Assembly (NCBI GenBank): GCA_937901435.1
Contig: CALGTJ010000496.1
Coordinates: forward strand, 1 to 6,034
Length of the DNA: 6,034 bases
Direction: 5' to 3'
Source: an uncultured Rhodobacter sp.
GTDB taxonomy: Bacteria > Pseudomonadota > Alphaproteobacteria > Rhodobacterales > Rhodobacteraceae
In this document: one piece after another, positions 1 to 4,534 of the stretch
How positions within the stretch are numbered: position 1 is the stretch's first letter
Layout of the letters: every line of letters starts with the position of its first letter
The notes under the pieces: model-generated
Seen by the model: the letters and a program-made list of their open reading frames with translations, nothing else
What the model was told of the DNA's origin: nothing
The model's database searches: none
Translations under genes and position numbers: made by a program

Positions 1-949
1 AGGAAAAGCCCCCCAGCGCCTCAGTGATCTGGTCCAGTGTCGGGCGTGGGCCTTTGGGGCGGGTTTCCAGCGCCTCACGCATGTGGCGCAGGTGGTCGGG
101 CATGGTGCCACAGCAGCCACCGATGATCGTCGCCCCGCAGTCGCGCGCAAGGCAGGCATAGTCGGCCATCAATTCGGGCGTGCCGTCATAGTGGATATGC
201 CCCTCGACATATTTTGGGATACCCGCGTTGCCCTTGGCGATGATCGGCCGTTCACTGCCCTGCGAGGCAAAGCCAAGCACCGTGCGCAGCAGATCAGACG
301 CACCGACGCCACAGTTTGCCCCATAGGCCAGCGGCGGATAGCCCAGCTTTTCGACGTTTTTCACCATGCCTTCAGAGGTCAGACCCATCATGGTGCGCCC
401 GGCGGTGTCAAAGCTCATCGTGCCGCACCACGGCATCCCCGCCAGCCCGCAGGCCTCTGCGGCGGCTTTGAATTCTTCGGGTGCGCTGATGGTTTCGACC
501 CACAGCACATCCGCGCCCCCCGCCTTCAGGCCCTCGGCCTGTTCGTGGAACATCTCGACCGCGATCGCGTGGGTCAGCGTGCCCATCGGGGCAGGGATTT
601 CACCGGTCGGGCCCATCGAGCCTGCGACGATGACCTTATGACCTGCGGCATCCGCCACATCGCGCCCCAAAGCGGCGGCAAGGCGCGACAGTTCGTGAAC
701 CTGTTTTTCGGCCCCGTGCAGGCGCAGGCGCGAGGCGTTCGACCCAAAGCTGTTGGTCAGGAACAAATCGGACCCCGCCTCGACCGCGCCACGGTAGAGC
801 GCGCGGATCTTGTCAGGCTCGTCCACATTCCACATTTCGGGCGCATCCCCCGAGGACAGTCCCATATTGAACAGATTGGTGCCGGTCGCACCATCGGCAA
901 GGATCCAGTCACGCTCGGCGAGCATATCGGCAAAGGCAGTCAGGGCCAT
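1..949 (-). CDS. bmt: Betaine-homocysteine S-methyltransferase, 3' end cut by the window edge
   Basis: This cytosolic enzyme transfers a methyl group from glycine betaine to homocysteine, giving methionine and dimethylglycine. The window holds 316 codons; family members are usually somewhat longer, so I estimate that only the last few tens of residues are missing. The homocysteine methyltransferase barrel is readable throughout: an N-terminal LADGATGTNLF motif (residues 17-27), LTNSFGSN (64-71), GSMGPTGE (110-117) and VETISAPEE (151-159). The three zinc-binding cysteines are present: C213 in YGANCG and C279/C280 in GGCCGT. An in-frame TGA (950-952) directly precedes the ATG, so no longer start is possible. 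The Shine-Dalgarno signal is weak (GAAAG nine bases before the ATG). The gene follows mprF on the same strand after 109 bases. Another methyl donor, such as S-methylmethionine, cannot be excluded from sequence, but the resemblance to bacterial Bmt/BHMT is strong. Confidence 0.9.
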   Translation of the reverse strand, partial: MALTAFADMLAERDWILADGATGTNLFNMGLSSGDAPEMWNVDEPDKIRALYRGAVEAGSDLFLTNSFGSNASRLRLHGAEKQVHELSRLAAALGRDVADAAGHKVIVAGSMGPTGEIPAPMGTLTHAIAVEMFHEQAEGLKAGGADVLWVETISAPEEFKAAAEACGLAGMPWCGTMSFDTAGRTMMGLTSEGMVKNVEKLGYPPLAYGANCGVGASDLLRTVLGFASQGSERPIIAKGNAGIPKYVEGHIHYDGTPELMADYACLARDCGATIIGGCCGTMPDHLRHMREALETRPKGPRPTLDQITEALGGFS

Positions 950-1059
950 TCAAGAAAGCTTTCTGCAATAGCATAGCAGGCCACGCCCGATGCGCCGCCA
1001 TTTGGGCCGCGTATGACAGGGCTTGGGTTATGACGCAAATTCATAAAACCGATAATCAT
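940..1059 (-). other. Candidate 39-codon leader ORF bridging mprF and bmt
   Basis: This frame starts with an ATG that shares one base with the mprF stop (TAATG) and ends in a TGA ten bases inside bmt. It reads MIIGFMNLRHNPSPV... and ends AESFLEWP. An internal ATG at 1044 would give 34 residues. The geometry would allow translational coupling of both neighbours, which matters because bmt has only a weak ribosome binding site. Against it: there is no clear Shine-Dalgarno sequence, third-codon-position GC is lower than I expect for genes here, and I recognise no family. It has one or two methionines, so it is not a methionine-rich attenuator peptide. It may be chance. Confidence 0.2.
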
Positions 1060-1086
1060 TATGAGGAATCCGATAGGTTTTGTGCG
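1058..1086 (-). promoter_or_regulatory. Candidate bmt promoter with overlapping dyad
   Basis: On the minus strand a CATAAT hexamer (1058-1063, five of six matches to the -10 consensus) lies 17 bases after CGCACA (1081-1086, three of six matches to the -35 consensus). The -10 is covered by the symmetric sequence ATAATCATTAT (1052-1062), which could be an operator. Transcription would start near 1051 and give a leader of about 100 bases before bmt. The site lies in the last codons of mprF. It is the best match I found in this AT-rich patch, but the -35 is poor. Confidence 0.28.
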
Positions 1087-2963
1087 ACGATCGGGCGTGG
1101 GCGCGTGATCTGATCGCTCAGATCCACGGCGGCAAGTGCGAGGGCTGCGGGGCTTGGCGCTGCGATATATAATGGATGCCAGCGTGGTGCGAACATGGAT
1201 TTGAACCGGGCAAGACCTGGCGCAGCCGTTGTCTGTTCGACCACCGCAGAGAGGCGCGGCCAGCGGATTTGCTGTGCCAGCATTGGCACGGCGGCGAGCG
1301 ACACAAAGGGGCACTCCATCTCTGCGGCCTGCGAAATCGCATGGGCCAGCAGCATATGCATCGTGCCGCCCGGCGCGTCGCGGCCTTGGCACATCAGATC
1401 CAGCGCCTGTTCAGATGCGCTTTCATGCAGGGTCAGAAAGCCCACCATCTGCCTGTCGACAAAGGCCAGATAGCTGCGTTGTCCGGCCACATAATCGGGC
1501 GCAAAATGCCCCATGGAAAAGCCGCGCGCGCCCCCCTGCGCCTGTGCCCAGTCAGCGGCGATCCCGCGCATTTCTGGCACCGGCAGAAAGCCCTGAGTGG
1601 TGCGGATCTTGACGCCTGCGGCCTCGGCCTTGCGGATTTGGCGGCGCAACTGGCGGCAGGCGGGGCTGGCCAGATCAAAGCGGGATGTGTCCACGATGGC
1701 GTCACTTGCAATCCTGCGCACCGACCATCCGGCGGCTTTGGCCTGCGCGGCAAGGCGCGGGCCGCATTTATAGAGGCAAGGCACCAATAGCCGTTGTCGC
1801 GCGCCCTCAGACAGATCCCGCAGGAGCCCGGTCACATCTGCTTTGCCATGCACCGGATCGCCCAACATCACAAGGCTTTGCCCCAATGGAGCAACCAGAG
1901 CAGTGGCGCGCCCCTGTGCGGGAACCAGCGCGTGAAAGAGACCCTGCCGGATCAGCCCGGCCTCTGCGCGCGGGGCATTGTAACACAGCGCTGCCACGCC
2001 CGCCGGATGCAGATCATCCTTGTCAAGCAAACGGACCGACGCGGTCGGCCTCTTATCCGCGATCACAGGCGCGACCAGCAGCAAAAGCAGGGCGATTCCG
2101 GCGGGCAGGGCATAATAGACCAGACGAAATCCAAGGATCGCGGCCAAAACCGGGGCCTCTGGCAGGTCCGGCAGAAAGACCAGACACATCAACTCGAACG
2201 GGCCGATCCCGCCCGGTGTTGCCCCCATCAGCCCCGCGCCGAGGGCCAGCAGGAACACCGTATAGACCAGCGCAGGGGCCGAGCCGGGATCAGGCAGCAA
2301 CACATAGAACACAAGCGCCGCCGCCGCCGTATCAAGGACCGCAATACCCAGCAGCGCGACTTGCGCCCGCACAGGCGGCAGGCGAAAGCGCCACATCCAT
2401 CGCGGGGGCCAAAGCGAGGCAAGCCCCAGCGCGAGGGCGGCCAGCAGAACGCAACAGGCAATCGGGACACCATAGGGCAGGGGCAGTCCGGTGCTCAGCA
2501 CCATCACCGCGCCCAAGACCGCCAGCAGCGGCATAAAGACCGCGCAGACCATCGCCGTGATCTTGGCCGCCGTCCAAAGGCTGTGGTCAGGCAGCATACG
2601 CCAGCGCGCCAGCGTGCCGCTCAGCAGGCCGAATCCGGCGAGTTGCGCTGTGGCGACGGCGGCGAACCCCGTAATTTGCGCCTGACCCGCAGGTGTCTGC
2701 AGTCCCAAAAGACGATGCAGGACCAGTTCCATCCGCCCGACCGCATAAAAACTGACCGCAGCCGCACAGAGCGCCACGATCCATTGGACCAGAGCAATTT
2801 GTCGCAAGGCCACAATCACGCCCTGCATATCCAGATCCGCAATCCGCTGGACCACGAGGACGCCGATGATCGCCAGAAGGGCGAGCGGCATCACCTGTTT
2901 TGACAGCAACGCGCGCAGGCACGCACGGTTGTCCCCTAACGCCAGACCGTGCCTGACACCCAT
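1059..2963 (-). CDS. mprF: MprF-type aminoacyl-phosphatidylglycerol synthase/flippase (DUF2156), short form
   Basis: MprF proteins transfer lysine or alanine from aminoacyl-tRNA to phosphatidylglycerol and move the product to the outer leaflet, making the membrane less anionic and more resistant to cationic peptides. The 634-residue product has about eight hydrophobic segments over residues 22-300 and the TPGGIGPFEL motif (249-258) typical of the LPG-synthase membrane family. A soluble C-terminal domain follows (about 305-605), with RGFSMGHF (480-487), LDLMCQGRDAPGGTMH (521-536) and FKSMFAPRWHPLYIA (587-601), which match the DUF2156 acyltransferase-like fold. Full-length MprF is about 840-880 residues with about 14 membrane helices, so the membrane half is much reduced here. 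The ATG at 2963 is chosen because GGAGGG lies six bases upstream. The amino acid transferred cannot be read from sequence. The gene stands alone upstream of bmt; no virJ/acvB-like partner is visible. Confidence 0.85.
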   Translation of the reverse strand: MGVRHGLALGDNRACLRALLSKQVMPLALLAIIGVLVVQRIADLDMQGVIVALRQIALVQWIVALCAAAVSFYAVGRMELVLHRLLGLQTPAGQAQITGFAAVATAQLAGFGLLSGTLARWRMLPDHSLWTAAKITAMVCAVFMPLLAVLGAVMVLSTGLPLPYGVPIACCVLLAALALGLASLWPPRWMWRFRLPPVRAQVALLGIAVLDTAAAALVFYVLLPDPGSAPALVYTVFLLALGAGLMGATPGGIGPFELMCLVFLPDLPEAPVLAAILGFRLVYYALPAGIALLLLLVAPVIADKRPTASVRLLDKDDLHPAGVAALCYNAPRAEAGLIRQGLFHALVPAQGRATALVAPLGQSLVMLGDPVHGKADVTGLLRDLSEGARQRLLVPCLYKCGPRLAAQAKAAGWSVRRIASDAIVDTSRFDLASPACRQLRRQIRKAEAAGVKIRTTQGFLPVPEMRGIAADWAQAQGGARGFSMGHFAPDYVAGQRSYLAFVDRQMVGFLTLHESASEQALDLMCQGRDAPGGTMHMLLAHAISQAAEMECPFVSLAAVPMLAQQIRWPRLSAVVEQTTAAPGLARFKSMFAPRWHPLYIAAPSPAALALAAVDLSDQITRPRPIVAQNLSDSS

Positions 2964-2969
2964 ATCTCA

Positions 2970-2975
2970 CCCTCC
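2970..2975 (-). promoter_or_regulatory. Ribosome binding site of mprF
   Basis: GGAGGG on the minus strand lies six bases before the ATG at 2963. It is strong and fixes this start over the internal methionine at codon 25, which would remove the residues preceding the first membrane segment. Confidence 0.7.
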
Positions 2976-3063
2976 GAAACCACCGGGATCAGGGATAAGA
3001 GATCAATCATTTAGAAAAGGTTAGGACGCGCGCAGGTCATCACGCCACCTGTCTCGCTTTTTA

Positions 3064-3097
3064 GATGTGTTCAGACGACAGGGCGCCCAAACACATC
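3064..3097. other. Hairpin in the zeta-mprF gap, not a typical terminator
   Basis: GATGTGTT (3064-3071) pairs perfectly with AACACATC (3090-3097) around an 18-base loop that itself contains the palindrome GGGCGCCC (3081-3088). The stem lies 29 bases after the zeta stop codon, where a terminator would be expected. Neither strand has a T-run after the stem; the minus strand continues TAAAAAGCG. It may act with Rho, stabilise the 3' end of the zeta transcript, or bind a protein. A second dyad, CAGGT-N9-ACCTG (3033-3051), lies closer to mprF. I see no convincing promoter for mprF in this 162-base gap. Confidence 0.35.
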
Positions 3098-3125
3098 AAC
3101 TTTGCCGTATAAAGTATTGGAAGTT

Positions 3126-3440
3126 CTAGATTTCGCTCATCAATTGCGCTTTGGCAACAGCCATCAGTTCTACCATCTTGGTGCGGATCGTGACCTCATC
3201 CGCCTTGGCCCCCAGATCGCCGGATACCTTGCGATAGACGTCCTCGTCTCCGGCCTCTTCAAAATCGGAATTGATGACCTCTTTGGCGTAGGCGGCGGCA
3301 TCCTCTGCGGATTTGCCCAGCAGGTCTGCGGCCCAAAGACCCAGCAGCTTGTTGCGGCGGGCCTCGGCCTTGAACTGCATCTCTGCATCATGGGCGAATT
3401 TACTTTCAAAGGCGTTTTCGCGATCATCAAAACTGGACAT
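3126..3440 (-). CDS. F1Fo-ATPase inhibitor subunit zeta (DUF1476)
   Basis: The 104-residue, highly charged, helical protein matches the alphaproteobacterial zeta subunit described in Paracoccus denitrificans. That protein inserts its N-terminal segment into the F1 catalytic interface and blocks ATP hydrolysis while allowing synthesis. The N-terminus MSSFDDRENAFESKFAHD (1-18) corresponds to the inhibitory region. The rest contains the family motif EARRNKLLGLWAADLLG (26-42), then YAKEVINSDFEEAGDED (51-67), and ends KAQLMSEI. Length and motifs agree with the family along the whole chain, with no truncation. AGAGGA (3449-3454) lies eight bases upstream of the ATG. The protein acts in the cytoplasm on the F1 head. 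The gene is unlinked to any ATP synthase structural gene in this window and is divergent from purC. There is no signal peptide or membrane segment. Confidence 0.92.
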   Translation of the reverse strand: MSSFDDRENAFESKFAHDAEMQFKAEARRNKLLGLWAADLLGKSAEDAAAYAKEVINSDFEEAGDEDVYRKVSGDLGAKADEVTIRTKMVELMAVAKAQLMSEI

Positions 3441-3467
3441 AGGGGCATTCCTCTGGCTGCGGATGGT

Positions 3468-3496
3468 TTTAAAAGCATATGCCCTCGCACAGGCAA
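3468..3496 (-). promoter_or_regulatory. Candidate promoter of the zeta gene
   Basis: On the minus strand TTGCCT (3491-3496, four of six matches to TTGACA) and TTTAAA (3468-3473, four of six matches to TATAAT) are separated by 17 bases. Initiation near 3461 would leave a leader of about 20 bases containing the AGAGGA ribosome binding site. GCCCTC (3481-3486) and GAGGGC (3505-3510) form a six-base inverted repeat across the -35 element and could be an operator or chance. Confidence 0.35.
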
Positions 3497-3530
3497 GATC
3501 GCAAGAGGGCGCTTTGTCGTCGCCGCATAG

Positions 3531-3576
3531 TTCTTGCGGCCAGGTTCTTGCAGCTCTTGCAGCACCGTTCTTGCAG
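3531..3576 (+). repeat. Four short direct repeats (TTCTTGCAG) upstream of purC
   Basis: TTCTTGCGG (3531-3539), TTCTTGCAG (3545-3553), CTCTTGCAG (3554-3562) and TTCTTGCAG (3568-3576) are nearly identical and all in one orientation. Their starts are 14, 9 and 14 bases apart. The last copy covers the proposed -35 of purC and ends at the start of its spacer. Direct repeats of this size at a promoter can be binding sites for a regulator that binds cooperatively; local slippage or duplication would also explain them. Confidence 0.55.
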
Positions 3577-3599
3577 CACTGGGAGAGTTGGCCTATAGG
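3571..3599 (+). promoter_or_regulatory. Candidate purC promoter
   Basis: TTGCAG (3571-3576) and TATAGG (3594-3599) are separated by 17 bases. The -10 matches four of six consensus positions, and the -35 keeps the TTG core. Transcription would begin near 3606, about 47 bases before the purC ATG. The -35 lies within the fourth TTCTTGCAG repeat, so a protein bound to the repeats would directly affect this promoter. Confidence 0.4.
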
Positions 3600-3652
3600 A
3601 GCGCCTTAATGACCCGCACCCGGCGTGTGGCGTCTTCCGGATCGGAGTTTCC

Positions 3653-4414
3653 ATGGCACGGCGCAAGAAGATTTACGAAGGCAAAGCCAAGATATTGTAT
3701 GAAGGCCCAGAGCCGGGCACTTTGGTACAGTATTTCAAGGATGACGCCACCGCGTTCAACGCGGCCAAAAAGGATGTCATCGATGGCAAGGGCGTGCTGA
3801 ACAACCGCCTTTCGGAATATTTCATGACCGGGCTGAACGGGATCGGCGTGCCGACCCATTTCATCAAACGCATCAACATGCGCGAGCAACTGATCCGTTC
3901 TGTCGAGATCATCCCGCTAGAGGTCGTGGTGCGCAATGTGGCGGCGGGGTCCATGTCGACGCGCCTTGGTATTGCTGAGGGCACCCCGCTGCCACGCCCA
4001 ATCATCGAATTTTACTTTAAAGATGACGCGCTTGGCGATCCTTTGGTCACCGAAGAGCATATCATCGCCTTTGGCTGGGCCGGTCAGCAGGATCTGGACG
4101 ACATGGTTGCCCTTGCCTTGCGGGTCAATGATTTCATGTCCGGGATCATGACGGCGGTCGGCATCAAGCTGGTGGATTTCAAGATCGAGATCGGCCGGAT
4201 CTGGGAAAACGATTTTCAGCGTCTGATCGTTGCCGATGAGATCAGCCCCGACAGTTGCCGCCTTTGGGACGTGGAAACCGGGCAAAAGCTGGACAAGGAC
4301 GTGTTCCGCCGCGATCTGGGCAATCTGGCCGATGCCTATACAGAGGTCGCGCGCCGTCTTGGGGTGCTGCCGACAAATGTGACCCATACGACAAAGCCAC
4401 ATCTGATCAACTGA
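3653..4414 (+). CDS. purC: Phosphoribosylaminoimidazole-succinocarboxamide synthase (SAICAR synthetase)
   Basis: PurC catalyses the ATP-dependent joining of L-aspartate to CAIR to form SAICAR in the de novo purine pathway, in the cytosol. The 253-residue length is normal for bacterial PurC. Diagnostic segments are [14 protein letters not shown] (5-18, nucleotide-binding strand region), [15 protein letters not shown] (88-102, first family signature), [10 protein letters not shown] (173-182, second signature) and [13 protein letters not shown] (194-206, active-site region), followed by KDVFRRDLG (215-223). GGAG (3644-3647) lies five bases before the ATG, supporting this start. The gene is divergent from the ATPase inhibitor zeta. 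In many relatives purS and purQ follow purC, but here the next gene encodes a secreted protease, so those genes must lie elsewhere. No residue anomalies are visible. Confidence 0.97.
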   Translation: MARRKKIYEGKAKILYEGPEPGTLVQYFKDDATAFNAAKKDVIDGKGVLNNRLSEYFMTGLNGIGVPTHFIKRINMREQLIRSVEIIPLEVVVRNVAAGSMSTRLGIAEGTPLPRPIIEFYFKDDALGDPLVTEEHIIAFGWAGQQDLDDMVALALRVNDFMSGIMTAVGIKLVDFKIEIGRIWENDFQRLIVADEISPDSCRLWDVETGQKLDKDVFRRDLGNLADAYTEVARRLGVLPTNVTHTTKPHLIN

Positions 4415-4444
4415 ACAGATCTGAATACAACCTTAACCAGAACG

Positions 4445-4468
4445 GGCGCAGCAAAATTCTGCTGCGCC
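4445..4468 (+). terminator. Hairpin after purC, likely terminator without a T-run
   Basis: GGCGCAGCA (4445-4453) pairs perfectly with TGCTGCGCC (4460-4468) around the six-base loop AAATTC, starting 31 bases after the purC stop. The nine-base GC-rich stem is stable, but the sequence after it is TCCCCATAG rather than a run of T. Termination may therefore be incomplete, may depend on Rho, or the stem may only protect the mRNA 3' end. Confidence 0.45.
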
Positions 4469-4494
4469 TCCCCATAGCGCAAATTGAAAACTGG

Positions 4495-4503
4495 TGCTAT
4501 TCT
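4495..4503 (+). promoter_or_regulatory. Candidate extended -10 promoter of the protease gene
   Basis: TGCTATTCT has the TG-N extension followed by TATTCT (four of six matches to TATAAT), within an AT-rich stretch between the purC hairpin and the protease. No -35 hexamer sits at the right distance. A TTGAAA at 4484-4489 is too close for this -10, and is 20 bases from a TATTAG at 4510. Initiation would be near 4510. The evidence is weak, and read-through from purC is an alternative. Confidence 0.22.
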
Positions 4504-4519
4504 AATGCCTATTAGACCT

Positions 4520-4531
4520 TAAAGGGGTGAT
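4520..4531 (+). promoter_or_regulatory. Extended ribosome binding site of the protease gene
   Basis: TAAAGGGGTGAT matches ten of twelve bases of the full anti-16S complement TAAGGAGGTGAT, ending three bases before the ATG at 4535. Its GGGG core is seven bases from the start. It is among the strongest sites in the window and fixes the start in front of a clear signal peptide. Confidence 0.7.
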
Positions 4532-4534
4532 TTA

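Noticed and set aside
83..976. Open frame of 297 codons on the plus strand across bmt
   Set aside because: The minus-strand frame encodes a clear zinc methyltransferase with all three zinc cysteines; the plus-strand product is arginine-, glycine- and histidine-rich without family motifs.
950..1058. SAM or SAH riboswitch upstream of bmt
   Set aside because: Methionine-cycle genes of alphaproteobacteria sometimes carry these, but I could not find the SAM-II pseudoknot pattern or an SAH-type core in the 109-base leader.
1794..2903. Open frame of 369 codons on the plus strand across mprF
   Set aside because: The product is extremely rich in Q, R and H, as expected from the complement of a leucine/alanine-rich membrane protein. 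The minus strand has a coherent MprF with a good ribosome binding site.
3481..3510. GCCCTC/GAGGGC hairpin as a terminator
   Set aside because: It has only six base pairs around an 18-base loop, no T-run on either strand, and lies upstream of both divergent genes. Operator or chance is more likely.
3609..3800. Alternative upstream ATG for purC at 3609
   Set aside because: It is not in the purC frame and has no ribosome binding site. The PurC frame begins with the family motif soon after the ATG at 3653, which has GGAG five bases upstream.
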